A stretch of DNA of 27,266 nucleotides from an uncultured Gammaproteobacteria bacterium (GTDB taxonomy: Bacteria; Pseudomonadota; Gammaproteobacteria; Chromatiales; Chromatiaceae). Under the pieces are notes generated by a model. It did not search any database and was not told the origin of the DNA. It saw nothing but the letters and a program-made list of their open reading frames with translations. Shown one piece after another: positions 6,256-14,939 of the stretch. The stretch covers positions 1-27,266 of the forward strand of contig CALAZS010000212.1 in the NCBI GenBank assembly GCA_937926265.1. Direction: 5' to 3'. Each line of letters opens with the position of its first letter. The stretch's first letter is position 1. The translations under genes were made by a program, and so were the position numbers.

Positions 6256-7910
6256 GCAAACAGATCCTCTACCGGCAACTGGTATTTCTTCAGTGCCTTT
6301 TCATCTGCGTTAATCAGGCTTTCCAGGAGATAGATGCCTCTTAAAAACATTTTATTGGCGAGTGTTTTATCCAGGATAAAACGCGTAGAACTGATAAATG
6401 ATCTTGCCAGTCCCAGACCAAGACGGATATCAAAATGGTCATCGTCATGTTTTTTGGCAAAACCCGATGCAAATTCATACATGTTTATGGCAACCATTTG
6501 TATTTTTTTTCTCGTAGGTTTATCGAGCACCTGTAAACGGTAGTTTGACACCATGAAAACTGCAACATCCTGAGCATAATCAAGGTAACACGAACGATGC
6601 AGGTCAATAAATCGAATCTTTTTTGAATCGACATCAAAAATAATATTATCCAGGTTGAAATCACCATGGATATAAACGGAAAAAGGTGGTGGATAAGACT
6701 GTTCCAGTTTTTCAGCTCTGCCCAAAAGCTTTTTCACAGAAGAAACGGTTTCTCCACAGATCTTCATTTCGCCGGTATCGAATTCGGGGTGAATTTCAGT
6801 GACCGAGTCAAAGCGTTTGGTCAGTTGCTGAATATGATTGGCACTTATAACTTTTTTCTGACGGGTTTCAGTCCAGACCGCTTTCAGCGTTTTTGTCAGA
6901 AATTTTAGCGTCGTCGACAATGTGTCGCGGTCACACTGCAGCAGGATCTGTTCGAATGTCTGTCCTGGCAGATGTTCAATCAGTAACGAGGCATTTTTAC
7001 CTTTTTTTGAATACGAAAGAATCTGTGGTGCAAGCCCGGGAAAAATCTCATGCCAGTTTTCAACGCTTTCACGCTCTTCTTTTAACTTGTCCTTGTTGCC
7101 ATCTTTTAATATTGCGGCATAGCTTTCTTTGCCGGCCTTGCTTTTTTTACCATTGAGGTTAGTTTGGGACTTACCTGGCGAAATACCTGAAATGCCACTG
7201 CCCGACTTGGTTTCAGCAATTGGTTCAACTTCGGCATCGATCAAACCCAGGTCTGACAAAGCAGTTTTTAGCGAACGAAATCTGTCCAGGTGCATAGGCT
7301 GACCAAGACGAGCTGACATGATGGATTCAGCAATGTCCTGAAGCACATTCCCCATTTCCTCGATTCGTTGAGCAATAATCAGGGCGGTTACGGCATTTTC
7401 CGGACGTTTAAGTTTTTTCAGACGTTTCAGCTTTTCTTCAAAAAGCGTGTTATATGATCGATCCAGATCCCTTTCGATATTGCCAATTTTCAGCGCCAGC
7501 TTGGTATTGTCCTCCTCAATGGATGTTTCAATAATCGACAGGCCTTCCTGAACCTGGTCAAGCAGACGAATGACCGCTGAATTCTTAAGAGAGTTTTTTC
7601 TGCTCAGTTTATTTGTCAGACGCACACAGTCATGGCAAATATCAGTCAGGCTCTCCAGGTCAGATGCAATTTTCTCGGCCGCCCTAAGTGAGAAAATATC
7701 CAGTTCATTTTTTTTACCTGAACGCAGTAAATCCGTGCAGGCATCATGAATGCGCATTTTCAGGTTATAGCTATAACCATGGCGATCAAGAATTCGCTGG
7801 CCAACGGTTAATGAGGAGGTTTCCAGCAGTACCGTAAGATTAGCGACCTGCGAACTGGTTTCAGCCAGGAGAAAATAGAGATTGTCTTTTATGTTTTTAG
7901 GTAATCGCAT
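6252..7910 (-). CDS. PhoU-like helical domain fused to APH-family kinase, 552 aa
   Basis: Residues 1-225 are a long alpha-helical, PhoU-like bundle with paired segments such as AEKIASDLESLTDICHDCVRL and IAQRIEEMGNVLQDIAESIM. A low-complexity linker (about 230-280) follows. Residues about 285-540 are an aminoglycoside phosphotransferase/choline kinase-type fold with the catalytic loop HGDFNLDN (415-422, D417 and N422) and metal aspartate D436 in RFIDLHR. The helical part holds a CHDC motif (92-95). APH-type kinases phosphorylate hydroxyls of small molecules or proteins. The gene opens the seven-gene operon; its ATG at 7910 has no strong ribosome site. A weak promoter-like pair is TGGCAA, 17 nt, TTTAAT about 60 nt upstream, just past the hairpin at 7973-7994. 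Fusion and active-site residues are clear, the substrate is unknown. Confidence 0.8.
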   Translation of the reverse strand: MRLPKNIKDNLYFLLAETSSQVANLTVLLETSSLTVGQRILDRHGYSYNLKMRIHDACTDLLRSGKKNELDIFSLRAAEKIASDLESLTDICHDCVRLTNKLSRKNSLKNSAVIRLLDQVQEGLSIIETSIEEDNTKLALKIGNIERDLDRSYNTLFEEKLKRLKKLKRPENAVTALIIAQRIEEMGNVLQDIAESIMSARLGQPMHLDRFRSLKTALSDLGLIDAEVEPIAETKSGSGISGISPGKSQTNLNGKKSKAGKESYAAILKDGNKDKLKEERESVENWHEIFPGLAPQILSYSKKGKNASLLIEHLPGQTFEQILLQCDRDTLSTTLKFLTKTLKAVWTETRQKKVISANHIQQLTKRFDSVTEIHPEFDTGEMKICGETVSSVKKLLGRAEKLEQSYPPPFSVYIHGDFNLDNIIFDVDSKKIRFIDLHRSCYLDYAQDVAVFMVSNYRLQVLDKPTRKKIQMVAINMYEFASGFAKKHDDDHFDIRLGLGLARSFISSTRFILDKTLANKMFLRGIYLLESLINADEKALKKYQLPVEDLFA

Positions 7911-7972
7911 CGCGAAGACGTGCGCATGCCATTGAGTGATTTTGTTAAATTAAAGCAGTGATAGAGGGAAAT

Positions 7973-7994
7973 TGCCAGGGATAAATCCCTGGCA
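7973..7994 (-). terminator. Perfect 10-bp stem-loop, probable terminator of the GlcG/HbpS-like gene
   Basis: TGCCAGGGAT (7973-7982) and ATCCCTGGCA (7985-7994) form a perfect stem around AA, about 30 nt after the stop of the 8023-8508 gene. The uridine tract on minus is short (AATTTCCC), so termination may be partial. The hairpin separates the GlcG/HbpS-like gene from the seven-gene operon that starts at 7910. Confidence 0.6.
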
Positions 7995-8022
7995 TTAAAG
8001 ACAAGGAATAACAGTAATCCGG

Positions 8023-8508
8023 TTAAAGTGACATTTCCAGGTCATCCTGAATGGCATTGACACCGGCCTGCGCGCACTCTTCATCGGTAGCACCTGATGG
8101 CGCTCCACTGACTCCCACTGCACCAAAGTTGTTACCTGCTGCCTGAATTAGCAACCCACCCTGGGACATTACCAGGCCAGGTACACGCCCAATCGGCGTA
8201 TTGGCACGATCTGCCAGGTCAGCTGTTGAAACACCGAAATTAACCGCGGCCAGCGCTTTACCTTTACTGATAGGCAAGGTTATTTGTGGTGCCAATGTAT
8301 CTCGGAGTGCTACCTGCACAATACCATTACGATCCACTACGGTAACTCCAGCCTGAATACCTTGTTTACGACATTCATCAATAGCCGCCTGGGCAACACT
8401 GTTCGCAGCATCCAGTGTTAAGCGATAAACCGGAACACTGAGTTGATCATCTTCAGCCATGGCCTGGATTGAGAACACCAGTAAAATCGGTAGTAATAGT
8501 TTTTTCAT
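8023..8508 (-). CDS. Secreted GlcG/HbpS-type (DUF336) heme-binding-like protein, 161 aa
   Basis: The family is shown by LTLDAANSVAQAAIDECRK, AGVTVVDRNGIVQVALRD, ISKGKALAAVNFG and the glycine-rich LLIQAAGNNFGAVGVSGA. HbpS/GlcG proteins bind heme or form oligomeric ligand-binding assemblies. The chosen start (ATG 8508-8506) follows a strong AGGGGG site and begins a clear signal peptide (MKKLLLPILLVFSIQAMAED), so the product should be periplasmic. The frame is open a further 42 codons upstream to 8634, but that part runs through an intergenic hairpin repeat and is not protein-like. A hairpin terminator follows at 7973-7994. Function beyond family is not known. Confidence 0.82.
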   Translation of the reverse strand: MKKLLLPILLVFSIQAMAEDDQLSVPVYRLTLDAANSVAQAAIDECRKQGIQAGVTVVDRNGIVQVALRDTLAPQITLPISKGKALAAVNFGVSTADLADRANTPIGRVPGLVMSQGGLLIQAAGNNFGAVGVSGAPSGATDEECAQAGVNAIQDDLEMSL

Positions 8509-8554
8509 AAAGCCCCCTGTTGTAACGTCACTAGTTTTGTTTTGAAAAGTTTGT

Positions 8555-8654
8555 GTACTAACCTTCAGGGTAGCTGGACGCTGTAAACCCATCCATGGGC
8601 GCTCGACCTCGGCCTTCCTGGCCTCAGACGCCATCTCTCCTGAATAATTAGTAC
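8555..8654. repeat. Long intergenic hairpin with conserved tip, copy A
   Basis: Arm 8555-8577 (GTACTAACCTTCAGGG...CTGG) pairs, with a few mismatches, with 8631-8654 (CCATCTCTCC...TTAGTAC). The tip (about 8578-8630) holds two small hairpins: CCCATCCATGGG at 8588-8599 and GGCC-TTCCT-GGCC at 8611-8623, joined by CGCTCGAC. The same tip plan recurs at 14967-15017, 21916-21966 and, reversed, 22046-22099, while the arms differ at each site. The element lies between the DUF4197 stop and the GlcG/HbpS-like start. Confidence 0.65.
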
Positions 8655-8686
8655 TTTATTTTCAGAAAAAATAATTTAATTTTGTA

Positions 8687-9433
8687 TCAGTTAGCAAAAA
8701 CTTTCTTTAACAGATCTGTTGAGCGCTCCATAGGATTGTCGCGGATCTGCTTTTCCTGTTCAGCCAGCATTGTGAAGATTCCGTCCATGGTTTCTTCTGT
8801 AATATATTTGTCAATATCATAGTCTTCTGGGTTCAACATACTCCCCATAAATCCTAAGTTATTAAACAGGCTTTTATACTGGCTGGTCACTCCAACATTG
8901 TCGGTTGCCTGTTTTACCATCGGTGTAATTTTCTCCCTGAGACTGTCTCCACCAATTTTTTTCAAATACTGGGTAGCCGCATCATCAGGGCCATTAAGCA
9001 GGTTTTTGGCATCCTCAAAGGTCAGTTCACGCACACCTTTTTTGAGTATGTCTTTTGTCAGTGGCACGGCCTGTTCTGCTGCACGGTTCATGGTGACAAC
9101 AAATTCATCAGCATACTTATCCTGGCCAAGTTTTCTCAGCAATCCTTCAAGTTGCGAGAGCTTGTCCGGCATCGGTATTTTGACCTTGGGGTTACCCAGA
9201 AAACCGTCCGTTTTACCCAGACCGTCAACCGCGTAATCAACACCTTTTTCAAGTGCCTGCTTTAAACCACCAATAACTTCATCGTTACTGAGTGCACTTT
9301 CGGCAACTTGTGAGATGCTGCCTGTATCACCTTTTTGGAAAGACTCGACCTGTTTATTCAGCATGTCCTGCCAACCTGCGGTGACAAAGACGGGCAAGCT
9401 CGCCAAAACTAATATGGATGTGATTTTTTTCAT
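8687..9433 (-). CDS. Exported DUF4197 domain protein, 248 aa
   Basis: A signal peptide (MKKITSILVLASLPVFVTAG) is followed by an all-helical body with the features of DUF4197: LSNDEVIGGLKQALEKGVDYAV, the glycine-proline-rich FLGNPKVKIPMPDKL, and a second helical part (AVPLTKDILKKGVREL, DAATQYLKKIGGDSL). The family is common in Proteobacteria and is usually single-domain and periplasmic; no function is established that I know of. An AAGG site lies about 10 nt before the ATG. It follows ubiD after 80 nt and precedes the GlcG/HbpS-like gene across hairpin copy A, so expression of the two may differ. Confidence 0.82.
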   Translation of the reverse strand: MKKITSILVLASLPVFVTAGWQDMLNKQVESFQKGDTGSISQVAESALSNDEVIGGLKQALEKGVDYAVDGLGKTDGFLGNPKVKIPMPDKLSQLEGLLRKLGQDKYADEFVVTMNRAAEQAVPLTKDILKKGVRELTFEDAKNLLNGPDDAATQYLKKIGGDSLREKITPMVKQATDNVGVTSQYKSLFNNLGFMGSMLNPEDYDIDKYITEETMDGIFTMLAEQEKQIRDNPMERSTDLLKKVFAN

Positions 9434-9513
9434 CAGATTTAACCTTTTGTAAAAGAATACGGTTTGGTGCTCAAGTTAATCGGCTTACCCTCATTCATAC
9501 GTACTTGCGAAAA

Positions 9514-10977
9514 CTATAAATCTAAATCTTTCCAAATTGCATCAACCTTTTCTTTTACAGATTGATCCATAACGATAGGCCGGCCCCATTCCCGGTCAGT
9601 TTCACCCTGCCATTTGTTGGTGGCATCAAACCCAACCTTTCCACCAAGACCCGAAACCGGGGAAGCAAAGTCGAGGTAATCAATCGGTGTGTTTTCAACA
9701 ATGGTAGTGTCACGGGCAGGGTCCATGCGTGTTGTCATGGCCCAGATCACATCATTCCAGTCACGTACATTCACGTCATCATCAGTGACGATGACAAACT
9801 TGGTGTACATGAACTGGCGCAGAAATGACCAGACACCAAACATGATGCGTTTGGCATGGCCCGGGTATTGTTTTTTCATGCTGACGACTGCCATACGGTA
9901 GGAACAGCCTTCCGGAGGCAGGTAAAAATCTGTAATTTCCGGAAACTGTTTCTGCAGTATCGGAACAAAAACCTCATTGAGGGCAACACCCAGAATTGCC
10001 GGTTCATCAGGTGGTCTGCCCGTGTAAGTGCTGTGGTAAATCGGGTTCTTACGATGCGTTATACGCTCAATGCTAAACACCGGGAAATTATCCACTTCAT
10101 TGTAGTATCCGGTGTGGTCACCAAATGGACCTTCCGGAGCCATGTCATCAGGGTATAGATAACCTTCCAGGACAAACTCCGCCGAGGCCGGCACCAACAG
10201 GTCATTGGTTTTGGACTTGACCAACTCGGTTCGTGAACCACGTAACAGCCCGGCAAATGCATACTCTGACAAACTGTCCGGTACCGGTGTCACTGCCCCA
10301 AGAATGGTTGCCGGGTCTGCACCCAGCGCTACAGAAATAGGAAATGGTTCTCCGGGGTAACGATTCTGCCAGTCACGGAAGTCAAGGGCGCCACCACGAT
10401 GTGCAAGCCAGCGCATGATGACACGGTTTTTACCAATCACCTGCATTCGGTATATGCCAAGGTTCTGGCGCTTTTTCTCAGGGCCTTTAGTGATAACCAG
10501 GCCCCATGTTATCAACGGTCCGGCATCTTCCGGCCAACAGGTTTGCACCGGAACTCGGCTTAAATCGATATCTTCTTTTTCAATAATGACTTCCTGGCAG
10601 GCTGCACTGCGCCTTTCCTTGGGCGCCATATCCAGCACTTTTTTGAATATCGGCAGTTTCTGCCAGGCATCTTTCATACCCTTGGGAGGGTCCGGTTCCT
10701 TCAGCATTGCCAGCAGTTTGCCAACCTCGCGCAGCGCATCAACGCTGTCTTCACCCATGCCCATCGCCACCCTTTTCGGTGTTCCGAACAGGTTGGCCAA
10801 TACTGGAATATCATGGCCCCTGGGATTTTCAAACAACAGCGCCGGGCCGCCTGCTCGCAGAACCCGGTCAGCAATTTCTGTCATCTCCAGATTGGGGTCG
10901 ACTTCAGTTTGAATGCGTTTTAATTCACCCTGCTGTTCGAGCTGGTCAATGAAGTCGCGAAGGTCTTTATATTCCAT
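9514..10977 (-). CDS. ubiD: UbiD, 4-hydroxy-3-polyprenylbenzoate decarboxylase, 487 aa
   Basis: The enzyme removes the carboxyl group of the polyprenylated benzoate ring in ubiquinone synthesis, using prenylated FMN supplied by UbiX. The length (487 aa) is that of bacterial UbiD. Typical segments are MEYKDLRDFIDQLEQQGEL at the start, RWLAHRGGALDFRDW in the cofactor site, YLYPDDMAPEGPFGDHTGYY with the acidic catalytic residues, and WNDVIWAMTTRMDPARDT towards the end. The start is 12 nt after the SH3 protein stop, so it belongs to the prlC-SH3-ubiD transcription unit. The presence of ubiD points to aerobic quinone metabolism. Confidence 0.95.
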   Translation of the reverse strand: MEYKDLRDFIDQLEQQGELKRIQTEVDPNLEMTEIADRVLRAGGPALLFENPRGHDIPVLANLFGTPKRVAMGMGEDSVDALREVGKLLAMLKEPDPPKGMKDAWQKLPIFKKVLDMAPKERRSAACQEVIIEKEDIDLSRVPVQTCWPEDAGPLITWGLVITKGPEKKRQNLGIYRMQVIGKNRVIMRWLAHRGGALDFRDWQNRYPGEPFPISVALGADPATILGAVTPVPDSLSEYAFAGLLRGSRTELVKSKTNDLLVPASAEFVLEGYLYPDDMAPEGPFGDHTGYYNEVDNFPVFSIERITHRKNPIYHSTYTGRPPDEPAILGVALNEVFVPILQKQFPEITDFYLPPEGCSYRMAVVSMKKQYPGHAKRIMFGVWSFLRQFMYTKFVIVTDDDVNVRDWNDVIWAMTTRMDPARDTTIVENTPIDYLDFASPVSGLGGKVGFDATNKWQGETDREWGRPIVMDQSVKEKVDAIWKDLDL

Positions 10978-10989
10978 TTTTTAATTTGC

Positions 10990-11829
10990 CTATAGTCGGA
11001 AGGCACTGCCAAAACGCTGGTGCACTTTGTGGCGCATGTAAAAATAACCCAGCGCAATACCTGCCAACAGGCTGATGCCCACCAGTATCCAGAGCACAAT
11101 ATCTCCGAGTGGTTTTGCAATGACGAAAGCCTTATCACTTTTACTGTCACTGTTACTGTTACTGCCAATTTCAAGAGGAAGTTTCGACGCTGCTGAATCA
11201 GTTGCCTCTGCTCCAGCCGGCTCAGCATTCTGTAAATTCAGGATGGACGCGACTTGGGCAATTTGCTGCTGCAATGCCTGCTTGTCTTTTTCCAGCTGGT
11301 TGATTTCAGACTGAACATTTGCCTTAACATCTTCAAGCAGTTTTTCTTTTTCCCGTTCAAACAGGTTTCTGGAGTCTTCAAGATTTTTAATATTGACCCT
11401 GGCCGCCTGTAACTGCAGTTCCAGCTGGCTGACCTGCCCTTCAGCCTTGGCAAGTTTTTCCTGCATTGCTGCCAGGTCTTCAAGCGCATCACCTGATGCA
11501 CCCTCTTTCTGCAGGGCCTTAAGCTGATCCAGTTGTTTCTGCAGCGTCGAAACCCTGGCCTGGGTATCCAGCAGCAGGGCTTTTGCCGGCTTTTCATCGG
11601 TAAGGTAAGTTGCCTCAACCCAGCCTATAGTGCCATCAGATGTGCGCACCTTGATAAAACCGTTTTTGCGTTCAATCACTTCAAGTGGGGTACCGCTGCT
11701 AAGCGCTTTTAAAGGTTTGTCAGAAACCTTGTTCTCCTTGTACAGACCTGCAACCAGCTTATCGGTGATGTATGCTGCCTGCACGGAAAACACACTCAGC
11801 AGCATCGCCATCAACAGAACAGGTCTCAT
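10990..11829 (-). CDS. SH3 domain, coiled-coil membrane protein (YgiM/TIGR04211-like), 279 aa
   Basis: The order of parts is a signal peptide (MRPVLLMAMLLSVFSVQA), a bacterial SH3 domain (about 22-80, with VERKNGFIKVRTSDGTIGWV-like strands), a coiled coil of about 110 residues (85-195) rich in Gln, Leu and Glu, a Ser/Ala-rich linker, and one membrane helix near the C-terminus (LWILVGISLLAGIALGYFYM) followed by a basic tail. This architecture matches the YgiM-type family, an inner-membrane protein with its SH3 domain in the periplasm. Its ATG overlaps the oligopeptidase A stop by 4 nt (ATGA). Exact function is unknown; a cell-envelope role is likely. Confidence 0.85.
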   Translation of the reverse strand: MRPVLLMAMLLSVFSVQAAYITDKLVAGLYKENKVSDKPLKALSSGTPLEVIERKNGFIKVRTSDGTIGWVEATYLTDEKPAKALLLDTQARVSTLQKQLDQLKALQKEGASGDALEDLAAMQEKLAKAEGQVSQLELQLQAARVNIKNLEDSRNLFEREKEKLLEDVKANVQSEINQLEKDKQALQQQIAQVASILNLQNAEPAGAEATDSAASKLPLEIGSNSNSDSKSDKAFVIAKPLGDIVLWILVGISLLAGIALGYFYMRHKVHQRFGSAFRL

Positions 11830-13868
11830 GCTGCTATGCCTGAGTCTTGAATGCCTGAATGTCTCAACAAGGCGTCAATCTCGGGTTCCCTGCCCCGGAA
11901 GGCAACAAACAGGTCCATCGCATCTTCCGATCCGCCTTTTTCAAGCACGTTTTCAAGGAAACGCTTACCCGTCGATTTATCCAGCACGCCATTTTCTTCA
12001 AACATGGAAAAGGCATCCGCTGACAATACTTCAGCCCACTTGTAGCTGTAATACCCGGCTGCATAACCTCCGGCAAATATATGTGAAAAACCATGCGCAA
12101 AACGACTCCACTCTGGCGGATATATCACAGATACCTGGCGTCGTACCTCGTTTAAAATATCGTAAATTCGACCTGCTTTTTGCGGGTCATATTCAGCATG
12201 GATACGAAAATCAAAAAGGGAAAACTCCAACTGCCTGACCATTATCATTGCTGACTGGAAGTTTTTTGCCGCAAGCATGCGTTCAAACAAATCATCCGGT
12301 ATAGGCGCACCGGTTTCATAGTGACCTGAAATCATCGAAAGGCCTTGTTTTTCCCAGCACCAGTTTTCCATGATCTGTGAAGGCAGTTCCACGGCGTCCC
12401 AGGCAACACCATTAATACCGGAAACCGCTGAGTAATCGACACGTGTCAGCATGTGATGCAGACCATGTCCAAACTCATGAAACAGTGTTTCCACTTCGTC
12501 ATGTGTGAGCAATGCAGGCTTGCCGTCAACCGGTGGCGTGAAATTACAGGTCATGTAGGCAACCGGCAGTTGCGAGCGCTGGCTGGTTTTCAAACGCGAG
12601 GCACAATCATCCATCCAGGCACCACCACGTTTCTTGGGCCTTGCATACAGGTCAAAATAAAATTTTGCACGTACACCCTCATCATCACGTATCTCGTAAA
12701 AACGTACATCCGGATGCCAGGTATCGATGCCTTCAACCTGCACAAAACTGACATCGTAGAGCTCGGAGATAATATCGAACATGCCCTGGATGACACGATC
12801 GACCGGGAAATAAGGCTTTACCTCTTCCTGGGTAAAATTGTATTTTTGCTGACGCAGCTTTTCGCTGTAGTAAGCGATATCCCATGGATTTAACTCATCA
12901 ATTGCAAATTCATTTTTGGCAAACTGTTTAAGTTCATCAAGTTCTTTTTCAGCCTGGGGGCGTGACCGTGCAGCCAGGTCATTTAAGAAAGCAAAAACCT
13001 CATCAGTGCTTCTGGCCATTTTTTTCGCCAGCGACTTTTCAGCGAAATTATCAAAACCCAGCAATTCTGCCTGCTCATGACGAAGTGCCAAAATTTCATC
13101 CATTATGCTGCTGTTATCCCACTCTGATTTTTCAGCCTGGTCTGACGCCCTGGTATTGTAGGCTCGATAAAGCTCTTCCCTTAAGCTCGCATTATCTGCA
13201 TAAGTCATTACCGGGTAGTAAGAAGGAAAATCCAGTGTCAGCACCCAACCTTCAAGTTCACGTTGCTCAGCATTCTGTCGCGCCAGGCCCAGCGCAGACT
13301 CGGGCAGACCTTGCAGCTCGCTTTCATCGCCAATCCGTTTGAACCAGTCATTGGTAGCATCCAAAAGATTTTCTTCAAACTGGCTGTGCAGTTTAGAAAG
13401 TGACTGGCTGATCTCACCGAAGCGTTTTTTCTTGTCTTCCGGCAAGTCGATACCTGAGAGCCTGAAATCCTTCAGGGCATTCTCAAGTACTTTCTTCTGA
13501 GCATCATCCAAACCTTCATTTTTTTGGTAGACCGCCTCGTAAGCCTTGAACAACTCAAGATTCTGACCAAGCTCGGTTGAATACTCGGACAGTTTGGGAA
13601 GACAGGCATTGTAAGCTGCACGTAATTCGTCCGAATTTACCACTGAGTTCATATGCGATACCGGCGACCAGGCCCGCGATAACCTGTCATCCATCTCTTC
13701 GATTGGTTCTATCATGGTAAACCAGTCAGGGTTATCGACTGTTTTTAACAACTGATCGATTGCTTTGCGGTTGTCTGCAAGCAAGGTATCAATAGCTGCT
13801 TCTACGTGCTCCGGCTTTATACTGGAAAAAGCCGGCAGCTCCTGCATGTCTAGTAATGGGTTACTCAT
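11826..13868 (-). CDS. prlC: Oligopeptidase A (M3 family zinc metallopeptidase), 680 aa
   Basis: The zinc site HEFGHGLHH (464-472) and the downstream zinc ligand region SQIMENWCWE are present. The length (680 aa) and N-terminus (NPLLDMQELPAFSSIKPEHV) are those of gammaproteobacterial oligopeptidase A. Other typical parts are FYFDLYARPKKRGGAWMDDC and FAHGFSHIFAGGYAAGYYSYKWAEVLSA in pieces. The enzyme is cytosolic and degrades short peptides, including cleaved signal peptides. It starts a unit with the SH3 gene (4-nt overlap) and ubiD. The 89-nt AT-rich upstream gap contains a weak promoter-like pair on minus (TTGATT, 17 nt, TATCAG) and a TTGTTAACAA palindrome. Confidence 0.95.
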   Translation of the reverse strand: MSNPLLDMQELPAFSSIKPEHVEAAIDTLLADNRKAIDQLLKTVDNPDWFTMIEPIEEMDDRLSRAWSPVSHMNSVVNSDELRAAYNACLPKLSEYSTELGQNLELFKAYEAVYQKNEGLDDAQKKVLENALKDFRLSGIDLPEDKKKRFGEISQSLSKLHSQFEENLLDATNDWFKRIGDESELQGLPESALGLARQNAEQRELEGWVLTLDFPSYYPVMTYADNASLREELYRAYNTRASDQAEKSEWDNSSIMDEILALRHEQAELLGFDNFAEKSLAKKMARSTDEVFAFLNDLAARSRPQAEKELDELKQFAKNEFAIDELNPWDIAYYSEKLRQQKYNFTQEEVKPYFPVDRVIQGMFDIISELYDVSFVQVEGIDTWHPDVRFYEIRDDEGVRAKFYFDLYARPKKRGGAWMDDCASRLKTSQRSQLPVAYMTCNFTPPVDGKPALLTHDEVETLFHEFGHGLHHMLTRVDYSAVSGINGVAWDAVELPSQIMENWCWEKQGLSMISGHYETGAPIPDDLFERMLAAKNFQSAMIMVRQLEFSLFDFRIHAEYDPQKAGRIYDILNEVRRQVSVIYPPEWSRFAHGFSHIFAGGYAAGYYSYKWAEVLSADAFSMFEENGVLDKSTGKRFLENVLEKGGSEDAMDLFVAFRGREPEIDALLRHSGIQDSGIAA

Positions 13869-13957
13869 AGGTATAAATATAATTTGTTAACAATTTGATA
13901 GTGATACTAATGTATCCTGATATGAAATAAAAACTGGATAATCAATATGTTATTTAA

Positions 13958-14926
13958 TTAAAAGCGTGATGTGACCATTACCGTTGCGCCCACACCGAAC
14001 AGTAAAAAGCCAGCCAACAGAAATGCCGATGCCGTTTTGTAACGCTTAGCCAATGCAAACTGAGGTAACGTTGAAAGCAGGAAAGGATAACCTTTTACAG
14101 GTGACTTGGATAACGTGTGGTAAATACGTGTATCTTTTTCTGCATCATATTTTTCACTGGCAATTCGCTTGGCTGATGCGCGTGCATTGTCCCATTCATC
14201 AACATCAATTTTGCCGTCTCCATCTGAATCAAACCTTGCCAGCATGCCATCCTGGTCCAGTTTCCAGCGTTTTAATATTTCCGTTGCCAGTTCATTCTTC
14301 TTGCGGTGATGGTCACTGTCCTGTAACGAGGTAAAATGCCCCATCGCGTAAAGATGATCACCTGCGTAAATGCGTTCCTCGGTGTAACGGTACTGGGTAA
14401 ATGAAAAACCGGTTTTAAACGAGGCACTGAAGTCATCGACTTTCACCTGGAAACTGCCCACTGACATTTTTACCGGCGTTCTCGCCGGGTTTCTGTCTTC
14501 CGGCTGGCGGGTTTTTCCGTACCAGACACTGCGGTCTGTTGCCGTGACCTCAGCGCCTTTGGGTAATACGATGCAGTTGCCGGTTTCATCTTCAATAACA
14601 AACGGGTGTTCACTGCTGCCCTTTTCAACGGTGCGCCAGTTCTTGTCAGACTTGCGCTCAATCTCATAACGAAACCAGCAGCACTGGCTATCGGTTAACG
14701 GCGAGATAACCGGGAACTCTTTTGACTCTTTGGCATTACCCTCCAGCTCAACATAACCCTGGGCGGCAGAACGAATCTTTGCCGTCGGTGTATCTTCTAT
14801 TAAACGGGATTTTTTCAGGTAGTTGAATGCAAAGTAAAAACACAGGCCCGCCAGGAAGGTGGCAAAGGCCAGAAAGAACCAGAACTGTCCTTCGGCCATA
14901 TGAGTGATTTGTTCAGTAATAGTCAT
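13958..14926 (-). CDS. GIDE/MULAN-type E3 ligase-like membrane protein with EF-hand, 322 aa
   Basis: There is a membrane helix near the N-terminus (about 15-36) and another at the C-terminus (about 297-318). Between them is a GIDE-like domain (about 50-210), with SPLTDSQCCWFRYEIERK and a strand-rich part to ERIYAGDHLYAMGHF, as in the bacterial relatives of the mitochondrial MULAN E3 ligase. No RING finger is visible, so ligase activity is not implied. A complete EF-hand loop, DSDGDGKIDVDEW (233-245, with D233, D235, D237, D241 and E244 as ligands), lies between domain and last helix and should bind calcium. The gene follows lemA across a long hairpin (14940-15043). The pairing with LemA is recurrent in bacteria; its role is unknown. 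Confidence 0.75.
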   Translation of the reverse strand: MTITEQITHMAEGQFWFFLAFATFLAGLCFYFAFNYLKKSRLIEDTPTAKIRSAAQGYVELEGNAKESKEFPVISPLTDSQCCWFRYEIERKSDKNWRTVEKGSSEHPFVIEDETGNCIVLPKGAEVTATDRSVWYGKTRQPEDRNPARTPVKMSVGSFQVKVDDFSASFKTGFSFTQYRYTEERIYAGDHLYAMGHFTSLQDSDHHRKKNELATEILKRWKLDQDGMLARFDSDGDGKIDVDEWDNARASAKRIASEKYDAEKDTRIYHTLSKSPVKGYPFLLSTLPQFALAKRYKTASAFLLAGFLLFGVGATVMVTSRF

Positions 14927-14939
14927 TCTAAAAGTCTAT

